Shown: positions 31,959-41,208, numbered from the stretch's first letter. The stretch is DNA of 64,000 nt from Agrobacterium sp. RAC06 (GCF_001713475.1 NZ_CP016499.1:558001-622000); one strand, 5' to 3'. Program-made: numbers and translations. Notes: a model not told the origin generated them from the letters alone.

Positions 31959-34291
31959 GTTTTGACGAAACCGAGGCTGACACCCGCGCCAACCGTATCG
32001 ACCCCATCTTGATGGCAGCAGGGTGGGGCGTATTGGACGGATCGAAGGTGCGGCGCGAAGTCATCTGCCCCGGTCGGATCATGTCGGGAGGCCGGCGAGG
32101 CAAGTCGCTGTCGTGCGATTACGTGCTGATCTACAAGGGCCATAAGCTTGCCGTGCTGGAGGCCAAGAAAGCCTCTGTAAGCCATCGCAACGGAGTAGGG
32201 CAGGCAAAGGATTATGCCGCAAGGCTCGCCGCGCGTTTCGCCTACGCTTCGAACGGGTTGAACTGGTATCAGGTGGACATGACGACGGGTAAGGAGGGCG
32301 ACCTTGCCTTGCCCTTCCCGACGCCGGACCAGCTTTGGGACCTGACCTTCTCGCGCCCCAACACATGGCGCGACCGCTTCGGCGAAATTGATTTTGAGAC
32401 GGATGGCGGCAAATGGGAGCTGCGTTATTACCAGCACCGGGCAATCACGGCGGCGCTGGATGCCATTGCCGAGGGTGATCGGCGCATTCTGCTGACGCTC
32501 GCCACCGGAACCGGCAAGACCTCGATCGCCTTCCAGATTGCCTGGAAGCTCTTTCAGTCCAAGTGGAACCTGTCTCGCGAGCCCGTTCGCCGTCCGCGCA
32601 TCCTGTTTCTCGCCGATCGCAACATCCTCGCCGATCAGGCCTATAACGCCTTCTCCGCCTTCCCGAATGATGCCGTGACCCGGATCGATCCCGGAACCAT
32701 CGCAAAGAACAAGGGGAAGGTGCCGAAGAATGCCAGCCTGTTCTTCACCATCTTCCAGACCTTCATGACCGGCGAGGGCGAGCCAGTCTATATGCAGTAT
32801 CCCAAGGATTTCTTCGACTTCATCGTGATCGACGAATGTCACCGGGGCGGCGCCAAGGACGAAAGCGAGTGGCGCGCGGTTCTCGAATACTTCGAGCCTG
32901 CGGTGCAACTCGGTCTGACGGCGACGCCGAAGCGCAAGCACAACGCCGACACCTACGCCTATTTCGGCGAACCCGTTTACACCTATGCCCTGAAGGACGG
33001 GATCGAAGACGGCTTCCTGACGCCCTTCAAGGTTCGCCAGATGGCGAGCACCATCGACGAATATGTCTACGATGGGTCCGACGATCTGGTCAGCGGCGAG
33101 ATCGAGGAAGGGACACGCTTCACCGAAGGCGACTTCAACACCAAGATCGTGATCGAGGAACGGGAGAAAAGCCGCGTCAAGGAGTTCATGGATCAGATCG
33201 ATCAGAGGCAGAAAACGCTGGTCTTCTGCGCCACGCAGGCGCATGCGGCGCTGGTGCGGGATCTGATTAATCAATTGAAGACGAGTACCAACCCGAACTA
33301 TTGCCACCGTGTCACGGCGGATGACGGGGCCGTTGGGGAGCAGCACCTTCGCGACTTCCAGGACAACGACAAAACAATCCCGACGATCCTGACGACCTCA
33401 CAGAAGCTTTCGACGGGTGTCGATGCCCGCAATGTCCGCCATATCGTGTTGATGCGCCCGATCAAGTCGATGATCGAATTCAAGCAGATCATTGGGCGTG
33501 GCACGCGGACCTATGAAGGCAAGGACTTCTTCACGATCTGGGACTTTGTGAAGGCCTACGAGAATTTTCACGATCCGGCCTGGGATGGGCCGCCTGAAGA
33601 ACCGGTGAAGCCGGTGCCGAGACCGGGACCCGACGGCATGGGCGAACCCGATCAACCGCCCATCGGCGGCGATGACGGACCGGGAGAAGGCGAGGGCGGA
33701 GGAGGCCCGCCGGCCAAGATCGTGGTAAAGCTCGCCGACGGCAAGGAACGATCCATCCGTTATATCGCCACGACCAGTTACTGGAGTTCGGAGGGCCGGC
33801 CGATTTCGGGGGTGGAATTCCTCAAACGTCTCTTCGGCGATCTGACGCGAATGATCCCGGACGAAGACGCCTTGCGCGCCGCCTGGAGCGATCCCGACAA
33901 CCGCGAAGCCTTCCTTGGGCAGCTCCTTGACCGAGGCTATGACGAAGAGCGCCTGGACGACATGCGCCAACTGATCGACGCGAAGGATTCCGACCTCTTC
34001 GACGTGCTGGCCTATATCCTCTTCACAAACCCGCCTGTCACCCGCGCAACGCGTGCCACGGTGACGGAGGCAAAGGGACTGAGCGAATTCGACGGCGAGC
34101 TTCAGGCGCTTCTGGTGGCCATCCTGAGAGCCTATGTCGTCAACGGTGAGCGGGAGCTTGGGACCAAGAAGCTTGGGCAATATCTGATTGCCCGCTACGG
34201 CAGCGTTGCCGAGGGGCGTGCAAAGTTGGGCGACCTTGCGGTGATCAAGGATGCTTACAAGCGGATGCAGGCGGCGCTGTATTCGGGGTGA
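31955..34291 (+). CDS. hsdR: Type I restriction endonuclease subunit R, HsdR (EcoEI-like)
   Basis: The protein has 778 residues. The N-terminal PD-(D/E)XK nuclease has SCDYVLIYKGHKLAVLEAKK (D55, E69-A-K71) and a following Q-x-x-Y type segment. The SF2 translocase has Walker A at ATGTGKTS (184-190), DECH (293-296) and later GRGTRTYEGKDFF. A Gly/Pro-rich linker (PVPRPGPDGMGEP, then GEGEGGGGPP) precedes the EcoEI-type C-terminal domain. It cuts DNA after translocation, together with HsdM and HsdS. Confidence 0.94.
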   Translation: MSFDETEADTRANRIDPILMAAGWGVLDGSKVRREVICPGRIMSGGRRGKSLSCDYVLIYKGHKLAVLEAKKASVSHRNGVGQAKDYAARLAARFAYASNGLNWYQVDMTTGKEGDLALPFPTPDQLWDLTFSRPNTWRDRFGEIDFETDGGKWELRYYQHRAITAALDAIAEGDRRILLTLATGTGKTSIAFQIAWKLFQSKWNLSREPVRRPRILFLADRNILADQAYNAFSAFPNDAVTRIDPGTIAKNKGKVPKNASLFFTIFQTFMTGEGEPVYMQYPKDFFDFIVIDECHRGGAKDESEWRAVLEYFEPAVQLGLTATPKRKHNADTYAYFGEPVYTYALKDGIEDGFLTPFKVRQMASTIDEYVYDGSDDLVSGEIEEGTRFTEGDFNTKIVIEEREKSRVKEFMDQIDQRQKTLVFCATQAHAALVRDLINQLKTSTNPNYCHRVTADDGAVGEQHLRDFQDNDKTIPTILTTSQKLSTGVDARNVRHIVLMRPIKSMIEFKQIIGRGTRTYEGKDFFTIWDFVKAYENFHDPAWDGPPEEPVKPVPRPGPDGMGEPDQPPIGGDDGPGEGEGGGGPPAKIVVKLADGKERSIRYIATTSYWSSEGRPISGVEFLKRLFGDLTRMIPDEDALRAAWSDPDNREAFLGQLLDRGYDEERLDDMRQLIDAKDSDLFDVLAYILFTNPPVTRATRATVTEAKGLSEFDGELQALLVAILRAYVVNGERELGTKKLGQYLIARYGSVAEGRAKLGDLAVIKDAYKRMQAALYSG

Positions 34292-34339
34292 CATTGACGG
34301 GCTTGTGACTAATCAGTCCAGTTTTCGGGGGAAGACAAA

Positions 34340-35656
34340 ATGAAAAGTCCATACACGCTTCTTGCAGACGGAAATCTTCCAATTTCCACTGAGGAAAAGC
34401 TCGCGAAGGCATTCAAAGCGCATTTGTTATACACACTCATCTTCAACGAAAAGATGGTGCTATCGGATAGCCAGGCCATTTGCTCCGTCAACTTGAGGCG
34501 GCTTGTCTCACGCGATGGGGTGATCCGAGATCTGTTCAAGCAAGGCCGATTTCAGCTAGCGATTAGAAAAGGTGTGACCGAGGAAACATCCGAGCAAGTG
34601 ATGCCCCTTGCGGAGATACAAACAGCGTTCCTAAACGAGGGGAAGTTGATCTACGATCAACACAAGACTGGTACCGGGTCCGAGTTGGAATTCATGGCGT
34701 CACATGCGCCAGTCTTGCCTTGGACGTATTGGGATATCCGAAACAATTATACAGCCACGTGTCGGAAAACGCTTGCTGCTGGCTTCTCGCCTCGTCTATC
34801 TGATGGTGACTTCCTGAAGCTTCAGGCGATCATAGATGAAGAAGAGGCTCGGGATAACGGGTTGGGACGCGCCTTTCTGCAGTATCGCCTGCTTGAAGAG
34901 ATGCGACGTCGCTCTGTCGCCTTGCCGGAAAATGCCCAAGAAATCATTATGGACGCGACTGAAGCGCCGTATGTTTCCAACCTCCCTTCAGTCCTTGATC
35001 TCAGCCCGATTTACGCGGAGGCGCATCAACGGTCGTTTCAATTGGTGCGCGGGACGCGTTATGAGCTTGTAGACGCGTCTGCCCCCCTCGCGGTGCGGGC
35101 CACCCTCGACTATCCGCACTATGTGGAAGGTCTATCCATGCTTGATACCGATGATATCGATTCCATACGGCACTCGGATATTATGCGCAGCTATCAAGAA
35201 CTCCAGTCGGCGGACCTCACTAAAGAGACAAACATCCTAGATTTGCAGCACGCCTACGTAGCAACAAACGTGCTGATCGAACAGAGAATCATAAACCGAT
35301 TCCCGCATCTGAAAGTCGCAACTGGTGCGCCGCAACGTCGAGAGGTGCGACGTAAATGGGCCCGCTTTGGGGCCGGCTCTTCAGGAGTCTTGGATCTCGT
35401 TTGCGTAAGTCTTGGCTTTCTTGATGTCCCGACCCCCATGATGGGTACCGGTTACACCGTCATGTTCGACATGATCAAAAACAAGTTTCTTCCTTCTGAC
35501 GAGAAGGCACTTGTCGACGACATAGCTCACCACCAAGTATCGAAGATGGCCTTGGGTCGGCACTTAAGAGCGATAGGAAAAGCCGAAACACTTCAATTCC
35601 AGGAGGAAGTGTTGGACACAGACTCCTTTGAAAAAGAGATCATGGTCACGTCCTAA
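34340..35656 (+). CDS. Orphan 438-residue protein behind hsdR, unknown
   Basis: The protein begins MKSPYTLLADGNLPISTEEK at ATG 34340, 48 bp after hsdR in the same direction, with GGGGGAAG upstream. The sequence is mixed alpha/beta with no transmembrane segment. Segments such as HAPVLPWTYWDIRNNYTATC, DQHKTGTGSELEFM and RREVRRKWARFGAGSSGVLD show no motif I can identify. The codon use is AT-rich as in the rest of the island. It ends 11 bp inside the convergent NUDIX gene. Possibly an accessory effector of the island. Confidence 0.6.
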   Translation: MKSPYTLLADGNLPISTEEKLAKAFKAHLLYTLIFNEKMVLSDSQAICSVNLRRLVSRDGVIRDLFKQGRFQLAIRKGVTEETSEQVMPLAEIQTAFLNEGKLIYDQHKTGTGSELEFMASHAPVLPWTYWDIRNNYTATCRKTLAAGFSPRLSDGDFLKLQAIIDEEEARDNGLGRAFLQYRLLEEMRRRSVALPENAQEIIMDATEAPYVSNLPSVLDLSPIYAEAHQRSFQLVRGTRYELVDASAPLAVRATLDYPHYVEGLSMLDTDDIDSIRHSDIMRSYQELQSADLTKETNILDLQHAYVATNVLIEQRIINRFPHLKVATGAPQRREVRRKWARFGAGSSGVLDLVCVSLGFLDVPTPMMGTGYTVMFDMIKNKFLPSDEKALVDDIAHHQVSKMALGRHLRAIGKAETLQFQEEVLDTDSFEKEIMVTS

Positions 35657-36179
35657 TCGATCGTAACGCCAAAAGGGCGGCAATCGTAACGGGGTCGAAA
35701 ATACCCGCAGCGCCGAAGTCGAGATGGCTGATCTTCTCAATCGGAATTCGTCGATACGAAGAAATACTCTCGCTCACCTCTGCGTTCTGATTGGAGACTT
35801 GAGCCAGGTCATCGATCTCTGCGACAAAAACAAATGTTTTGAAGTCGGCCCCTAAGACGAGCAACTGCTCGAACTTTTGTGCTGTCAGTCCTGTTTCCTC
35901 AAAAAGCTCCCGTGAAGCGTCTTCTTGGGGTGTTCTGCCGAAGCAACCAAATCCTTGTGGAACTTCGATCGACAAGCTTTTCTCTGCGTATCGGTAGTTT
36001 TGAATCAGTATCACGTCGCAGCCGTGTATTGGAACTATTGCTACACCGTGCGGCGCCTTCCATCTGTAACGAAAATACGTCCCGTTTTTCCCCGAAGGAA
36101 ACTTAACTACGTCATCAAATACCGTTACAAATTCATTTTCATATACGACGATTTGCTTGAGGGTTTCTATCTCTGACAT
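35646..36179 (-). CDS. NUDIX-domain protein with a degenerate Nudix box
   Basis: A 177-residue protein starting at ATG 36179. The fold is recognisable: GVAIVPIHGCDVILIQNYRY, then VPQGFGCFGRTPQEDASRE followed by LFEETGL. The REL-x-EE-TG core is intact, but the first catalytic Glu (position 7 of GX5E) is an Arg and the preceding GxxE is also changed. Hydrolase activity on ADP-ribose-like substrates may be altered. It is convergent with, and overlaps by 11 bp, the 438-residue gene. Confidence 0.8.
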   Translation of the reverse strand: MSEIETLKQIVVYENEFVTVFDDVVKFPSGKNGTYFRYRWKAPHGVAIVPIHGCDVILIQNYRYAEKSLSIEVPQGFGCFGRTPQEDASRELFEETGLTAQKFEQLLVLGADFKTFVFVAEIDDLAQVSNQNAEVSESISSYRRIPIEKISHLDFGAAGIFDPVTIAALLALRSIRT

Positions 36180-36286
36180 GGAAGTACTCTCTTGCCCGTC
36201 CGGCGCGATTCTGCGGGCTCCTTTGGAGGTCAGCATAAATGGTATCGACTAAAATCCCACAGGATTTCGGGAAAATGGTGACGTAG

Positions 36287-36892
36287 ATGGGAGGGATCGG
36301 TTCGGGTAATCGCTTCCGTTACGGATCTCGCGAAACATGCGAGAACAGCTTGAGGCTGGATCTCCGCTACATGAGGGCCAAGGGGCTTCTAAAATCAGGT
36401 TCATCAGGTGTTTTGTCTTGGTCCCGAGGAGATGTGAGGACCGGGTGGATCAGATACAAGGTGCACGCATACAGCCTGGAGCTGAATTACAATGTCCGGC
36501 TGTCAGGTGGCGACTGGGTACCGGTTCAAGAGCAGATTCCGTTAGTGCTGTTCCCCCAGCCCTTTGGAGGAGCCAAGCTCTACATCCAGTGCTTGAGTTG
36601 CAGGCGCCGCTGCGCAGTTCTTTATGGAGGTGTTCGGTTTCGCTGCAGAAGATGCCTTAACCTAGCCTACGCATCACAGAACCAGGATTCGAGTGATCGC
36701 GCGCTGGCGATCTCCCAAAATATTCGCAGTCGTTTAGGTGGGGGAGGTTGCTTCGATGATCCCATTCCGCCCAAACCTAAAGGAATGCACTGGAAAACCT
36801 ATCGACGACTTGAGGCGACATGCGAGTTCTACGAAGAGCAGATTGCCGACCAGTTTGTCGGACTGATTGCGAGATTCGCAGGTAAAAGATGA
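36287..36892 (+). CDS. Element-end protein with a zinc-ribbon-like Cys pattern, unknown
   Basis: A 201-residue protein beginning MGGIGSGNRFRYGSRETCEN at ATG 36287. The middle has CLSCRRRCAVLYGGVRFRCR then RCLNLAYASQ, two C-x2-C pairs about 20 residues apart, fitting a zinc ribbon. The GGIGSG start is common in proteins of alphaproteobacterial mobile elements. A DNA-binding role is inferred. It is the last gene before the right attachment site. Confidence 0.65.
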   Translation: MGGIGSGNRFRYGSRETCENSLRLDLRYMRAKGLLKSGSSGVLSWSRGDVRTGWIRYKVHAYSLELNYNVRLSGGDWVPVQEQIPLVLFPQPFGGAKLYIQCLSCRRRCAVLYGGVRFRCRRCLNLAYASQNQDSSDRALAISQNIRSRLGGGGCFDDPIPPKPKGMHWKTYRRLEATCEFYEEQIADQFVGLIARFAGKR

Positions 36893-36961
36893 CCCATCTG
36901 CTTGCTATGTGCTTGCTGGACTATCCAGATCACCAATTAAATCAAGCTAAGTGGCTGATTT

Positions 36962-37009
36962 AGTGGTGAGAGCGCAGGGATTCGAACCCTGGACCTACTG
37001 ATTAAAAGT
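36962..37009. repeat. Right attachment site (inside tRNA-Lys, 48-bp direct repeat)
   Basis: This copy, identical to 24267-24314, is part of the intact tRNA-Lys gene: it runs from just outside CCA to the anticodon loop. Recombination here leaves the tRNA functional, because the element brings its own copy of the 3' half. Confidence 0.9.
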
Positions 37010-37039
37010 CAGTTGCTCTACCGGCTGAGCTACGCTCTC
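36964..37039 (-). tRNA. tRNA-Lys (anticodon TTT)
   Basis: The 76-nt gene with encoded CCA folds as a cloverleaf: acceptor GAGAGCG/CGCTCTC, D-arm with AGCTCAGCCGGTAGAGC, anticodon loop CTTTTAA (anticodon TTT) and T-arm with GGTTCGAATCC. It is the integration target of the island to its left, whose other end carries a partial copy at 24267-24314. Confidence 0.97.
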
Positions 37040-37222
37040 CCGTGCGGTTTTGCGCCGCCTCAAGAAGTGCGCGGAACATAGGCAGGTGACCCCGGCCGGT
37101 CAACCGCAAAAATGCAGTTTCGGCAGCAAAATTCAGTCCTGTTGTCGCAGTCTACGCAATGGTGATTGGCAAGCAACGGCTTGCGGGATTAGGAAGGGCC
37201 GGTTCGGGTTCCGGAGTTCACA

Positions 37223-37969
37223 GTGTCGATTGCCGATATTTCCTTTTTCAGCGCGCTTCTGGCCGGAGCCCTGTCGTTCCTTTCGCCCTGCGTGCTGCCG
37301 CTGGTGCCGCCGTATCTCTGCTATATGGCCGGTATTTCGGTCGATCAGTTCCGCGACGGAGCCCAGGCTGAAAATGCGGCTGCCCGCCGGACGGTGATGT
37401 TGACGGCGCTTGTGTTCACGCTCGGTTTTGCCACCGTCTTTGTCGCGCTCGGCGCCGGTGCCTCGACGATTGGCGGACTTTTGCGTCAGCACATGGATCT
37501 CTTGTCGAAGATCGGCGGCGTGATCATCATCATCATGGGCCTGAATTTCCTTGGCGTCTTCCGCCTCGGCCTTTTGTCATCAGAGTATCGATTCGCAGGC
37601 GGCGGAAAGCCCGCAACGCTTTCGGGCGCCTATGTCATGGGTCTGGCTTTCGCCTTTGGCTGGACGCCCTGCATCGGCCCGGTCCTGGGCGCCATCCTCG
37701 GGGTCGCTGCCTCGAAGGAGACGGTCGGGGATGGTGCGCTGCTGCTGGCGATCTATTCGCTTGGGCTTGCCGTGCCCTTCTGGATCGCGGCCGGGTTCTC
37801 GGGCGCCTTCATGCGGTTTCTCACGCGCTTCCGCCGGCATCTCGGTGTGGTGGAAAAAGCCATGGGCGGGCTGCTGGTGCTGACCGGGCTTGCCTTCATC
37901 TTCGGTTATGTCTCCGACATGGCGATCTGGTTCCAGCAGACCTTTCCAATCCTGTCGCAAATCGGCTAA
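37223..37969 (+). CDS. ccdA: CcdA-family cytochrome c biogenesis/thiol:disulfide transporter
   Basis: A 248-residue protein starting at GTG 37223 with CCGGAG upstream. It is a polytopic protein with about six TM segments. Two Cys in Pro-flanked membrane sites are visible, SFLSPCVLPLVPPYLCYMAG and WTPCIGPVLGAILG, the redox pair that moves electrons across the membrane in CcdA/DsbD proteins. It supplies reductant to periplasmic cytochrome c maturation or thioredoxins. Confidence 0.88.
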   Translation: MSIADISFFSALLAGALSFLSPCVLPLVPPYLCYMAGISVDQFRDGAQAENAAARRTVMLTALVFTLGFATVFVALGAGASTIGGLLRQHMDLLSKIGGVIIIIMGLNFLGVFRLGLLSSEYRFAGGGKPATLSGAYVMGLAFAFGWTPCIGPVLGAILGVAASKETVGDGALLLAIYSLGLAVPFWIAAGFSGAFMRFLTRFRRHLGVVEKAMGGLLVLTGLAFIFGYVSDMAIWFQQTFPILSQIG

Positions 37970-38010
37970 GTCCCGTTTGAGCGCATATTCGCGTTCAGGG
38001 GGAGTGAGCC

Positions 38011-38973
38011 ATGGCGGATATCATCGCGCTGGTCTTGCCGTTTTTCGGCCTGATCCTGATCGGTTACGTGTCGGGGAAGCTCGGCGATCATTCCGCCCAG
38101 GCGCTCGGCTGGCTGAACTTCTTCGTCATTTACGTCACGCTGCCGGCGCTGTTCTTCAAGCTCGTTTCGCGCACGCCGATCGAACAGCTGACCCGCATCG
38201 ACTTCATCGCGGCCTGCCTTGCGGCCACCTATTCGATCTTTGTCGTGGTCTTCGTGATCGGCCGCTATGTTCGCGGTAACAACATCGCCGAATCGACCGT
38301 CCAGGCGCTTGCTGGCGCTTATGGCAACATCGGCTATATGGGGCCGGGCCTGGCGCTGCTCGCCTTCGGTGAAAAGGCTGCCGTTCCGGTGGCGCTCGTC
38401 TTCTGCTTCGAGAACGCGGCGCATTTCATCGCCGCACCCGCCTTGATGGCCTTTGCCGGTGGCGACAAGCGTCCGCCGTTGCAACTGGCGCTCGATGTGG
38501 CGAGAAAGATCCTGACCCATCCCTTCATCATCGCGACCTTGGTGGGTTTCGTGGCCGCCGCCTTTGCCTTCGAGCCACCGCTCGCGCTGCAACGCCTGAT
38601 CGACTACCTCGCTCAGGCGGCGGCCCCTTGCGCTCTGTTTGCCATGGGCGTGACGCTTGCGCTGCGGCCGCTCAAGCGCATTCCCGCCGAGATCGGCTAC
38701 ATCGTGCCGATCAAGCTCGTGCTGCATCCGATCCTGGTCTATGTCGTCCTGAGTTTTGTCGGAAACTTCGACCCGCTCTGGGTCTATACTGCAGTGCTGC
38801 TCGCCTCGCTGCCGACGGCCACAAATGTCTTCGTCATCGGCCAGCAATATGGCGTGTGGCAGGAGAGGGCGTCTGCGACGATCCTGATCACCACGGTCAT
38901 TTCGGTATTCTCGGTGTCGGCGCTGCTGTTCGCCATCACCCAGGGTTACCTACCGGCGGACCTTTTCCCGTAG
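38011..38973 (+). CDS. AEC-family (auxin efflux carrier-like) transporter
   Basis: A 320-residue protein starting at ATG 38011, with GGGGGAG upstream. It has about ten TM segments in two repeats, opening MADIIALVLPFFGLILIGYV and including GWLNFFVIYVTLPALFFKLV and AYGNIGYMGPGLALLAFG. AEC proteins export or import organic acids or amino acid-like compounds. The last 24 bp overlap the convergent UbiH-family gene. Confidence 0.88.
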   Translation: MADIIALVLPFFGLILIGYVSGKLGDHSAQALGWLNFFVIYVTLPALFFKLVSRTPIEQLTRIDFIAACLAATYSIFVVVFVIGRYVRGNNIAESTVQALAGAYGNIGYMGPGLALLAFGEKAAVPVALVFCFENAAHFIAAPALMAFAGGDKRPPLQLALDVARKILTHPFIIATLVGFVAAAFAFEPPLALQRLIDYLAQAAAPCALFAMGVTLALRPLKRIPAEIGYIVPIKLVLHPILVYVVLSFVGNFDPLWVYTAVLLASLPTATNVFVIGQQYGVWQERASATILITTVISVFSVSALLFAITQGYLPADLFP

Positions 38974-40155
38974 CAGTGACGGCAGGTTCTTCAGTCCACG
39001 CCCGGGCGCCACGCCTTCCTGCATGACGAGATTGCGCAGTGGGCCGACGCTCGCCAGCACCTGGAGGCCGGCCGCCCGCAGCATCTGAACGGGCAGCAGG
39101 CCCGACAGCAGCGATCGGTTGAGAAGATCGACGCTTGCCGTTCGGCTTGCGATGTCAAGCCGGCGCTTGCGGTCGAAGCGGTCGCCCGCGTCCGCCGCAA
39201 TCGGTGAAGAACTCGGGTCGAGCAGAATGTCTTCCAGGGCTGCGATGTCGCGCAGGCTGAGGTTCAAGCCCTGGGCACCGATCGGCGGGAAAGCGTGACC
39301 GGCTTCGCCGATGAAGGCGGAGCGGCCCTTGCCATACTGACGGGCCGTCATGCCCGAGAGGGGCCAGGCCTGGACGCCGTCCTCCACCTGAACCTTGCCT
39401 AACATGGACTGCATGCGCGCCTCGACTTCGGCCGAGAGTTGATCCGGTGACTGCGAGATCATCCTGTCGGCTTCCTGCGGCGGCAGGACCCAGACGAGGC
39501 TCGAGCGCAGGCCGGGCAGTGGGACCTGGGTGAACGGACCCGATTCGGTGTGGAACTCCGTCGAGACGTTCTGGTGCGGCAGGCTGTGGATGAAGTTCAT
39601 CACCACGGCCGTTTGCGGGTAGGACCAGGTTTTCACGCCGACGCCTGCACTTTCGCGGGTCTTGGAGCGGCGGCCGTCCGCTCCGATCGCAAAGCCGGCG
39701 GTGATTGCGTCTTCACCCTGAATGCCGATGGTGACCGCTTCTGCGCCGATATGGATGGTCTCGGCCGCCAAGGCGCGGCGGGTAATCAGCGGTTCGGTCG
39801 CGACGGCCTTTGCCAGGGTCTGGAGCAGTGCGGAATTCGGAACGTTGTAGCCGAAGGCGTCGAGCCCGATTTCCGCGCTCCGGAATGCCACTGTCGGTGC
39901 GCGCAAGAGGCGCCTTGTGCCATCGACGATCTGCATGACGGTGAGGGCGGCGGCGGTCTCTTTCAACTCCTGCCAGAGACCAAGGCGTTCGATCATCGCC
40001 AGCGACTGGTCCATGAGGGCCGTAGTGCGCCGGTCCGAGCTGTTGGGTTCCGGTCCGACGAGCACGACGCGGCGACCGCCGCGTGCCATAGCAAGGGCGG
40101 CAATCTGTCCGGCGGGACCGGCGCCGATCACGGCAATGTCGAATTCGTAGCTCAT
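38950..40155 (-). CDS. UbiH/UbiF-family FAD-dependent hydroxylase
   Basis: A 401-residue protein starting at ATG 40155 (MSYEFDIAVIGAGPAGQIAA). It has the FAD motif GxGxxG at the N-terminus, GADGRRSKTRESAGV (GD-type motif) in the middle and FIGEAGHAFPPIGAQGLNLS near the C-terminus, the classical pattern of ubiquinone hydroxylases of the UbiH/UbiF/COQ6 family. It probably hydroxylates a ubiquinone precursor, though several members per genome make the exact step uncertain. Confidence 0.88.
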   Translation of the reverse strand: MSYEFDIAVIGAGPAGQIAALAMARGGRRVVLVGPEPNSSDRRTTALMDQSLAMIERLGLWQELKETAAALTVMQIVDGTRRLLRAPTVAFRSAEIGLDAFGYNVPNSALLQTLAKAVATEPLITRRALAAETIHIGAEAVTIGIQGEDAITAGFAIGADGRRSKTRESAGVGVKTWSYPQTAVVMNFIHSLPHQNVSTEFHTESGPFTQVPLPGLRSSLVWVLPPQEADRMISQSPDQLSAEVEARMQSMLGKVQVEDGVQAWPLSGMTARQYGKGRSAFIGEAGHAFPPIGAQGLNLSLRDIAALEDILLDPSSSPIAADAGDRFDRKRRLDIASRTASVDLLNRSLLSGLLPVQMLRAAGLQVLASVGPLRNLVMQEGVAPGRGLKNLPSLLREKVRR

Positions 40156-40343
40156 GGTGAAGGTCCCGATTGGCATCTTGTAACGTTATCTAGAGCCGCA
40201 GCACGGTAAAATCCATGGGCCGAAATGGCGCATGCTCCTGGCGGGTCACGGGCGAAATCCGGGCATAGACCGCCACTTGTGTTGCAATGCGCGCCATTTC
40301 GTCCGATACCGTTTCCTCCGAAGTGCCGCCGACTGGAGCAGGG

Positions 40344-41072
40344 ATGAAGATCTTTAATTACAAGCGTGTGCCCTATGCCGAAATCCGTGCCTTTTCGGTT
40401 CATATGCTCACTGCTTCCGGATCCTTCCTGGCCTTTCTGGGTGTCGTTGCTGCAGCGGAGAACCGCTTCGTCGACATGTTCTGGTGGCTGGGGCTTGCAC
40501 TTGTCGTCGACGGCATCGACGGACCGATCGCCCGCAAGGTGCGCGTCAAGGAAGTCCTGCCGAACTGGTCCGGCGATACGCTCGACAACATCATCGACTA
40601 TGTCACCTATGTCCTTCTGCCAGCCTTTGCGCTCTATCAGAGCGGCATGATCGGCGAGCCCTGGTCCTTCGTTGCCGCCGGACTGATCGTGGTGTCGAGC
40701 GCCATCTATTACGCAGACATGGGCATGAAGACGGATGAATATTTCTTTTCCGGCTTCCCGGTCGTCTGGAATATGCTGATCTTCACGCTCTTCGTGATCG
40801 ATGCGAGCGCCACCACGGCCCTGATCGCGGTGCTCGTTTCTGTTGTCCTGACCTTCCTTCCGATCTTCTTCCTGCACCCCGTGCGTGTGAAACGGCTACG
40901 CAATCTCAACATGGCGGTTTTCCTGCTGTGGTGCGCTTTCGGCGGTTATGCACTCCTCCTGCATTTCCAGTCGCCTCCCTGGGTCGTCTGGGGCATGATC
41001 CTGACCGGGATCTACCTGTATGTCATCGGCGGCGTGTTGCAGTTTTTCCCGGCCCTCGGACGTCGGGGCTGA
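40344..41072 (+). CDS. pcsA: Phosphatidylcholine synthase (Pcs)
   Basis: A 242-residue protein starting at ATG 40344, with GGAGCAGGG upstream. It is a membrane protein of the CDP-alcohol phosphotransferase family. The active-site motif is visible in DGIDGPIARKVRVKEVLPNW and SGDTLDNIIDYVTYVLLPA (DGxDGxxAR ... GxxLDxxxDY). It condenses CDP-diacylglycerol with choline to make phosphatidylcholine, a major membrane lipid of rhizobia. The gene stands alone after the divergent UbiH-family gene. Confidence 0.92.
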   Translation: MKIFNYKRVPYAEIRAFSVHMLTASGSFLAFLGVVAAAENRFVDMFWWLGLALVVDGIDGPIARKVRVKEVLPNWSGDTLDNIIDYVTYVLLPAFALYQSGMIGEPWSFVAAGLIVVSSAIYYADMGMKTDEYFFSGFPVVWNMLIFTLFVIDASATTALIAVLVSVVLTFLPIFFLHPVRVKRLRNLNMAVFLLWCAFGGYALLLHFQSPPWVVWGMILTGIYLYVIGGVLQFFPALGRRG

Positions 41073-41208
41073 TCCGACAGGTGATGCCTGGGCAAAACCA
41101 AAAAAAACTTTTGCCTATATATTGTGCGCTGCCGCAAACAGGTTATGAATTGAGCGGTGGACCGGGCGCAAGACCCGGCCGACGCGCATGAGAGTGCAAG
41201 GGGGACCT

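Larger units (their letters stand above)
24267..37009. mobile_element. Integrated genomic island at tRNA-Lys, about 12.7 kb
   Basis: The element is bounded by the 48-bp direct repeats at 24267-24314 and 36962-37009. It carries a tyrosine integrase next to the left repeat, an excisionase-like gene, a Rep-like or element-specific protein, an HNH nuclease, hsdM, hsdS, two unknown genes, hsdR, an orphan 438-residue protein, a degenerate NUDIX gene and a Cys-rich protein. No conjugation genes are visible, so it is an integrative element that may be mobilised by others. The intact tRNA is at the right end, while the integrase is at the far left. Confidence 0.88.

Noticed and set aside
24267..37009. 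Prophage
   Set aside because: No capsid, tail, portal, terminase or lysis genes are visible; the cargo is restriction-related, so a genomic island is the better name.
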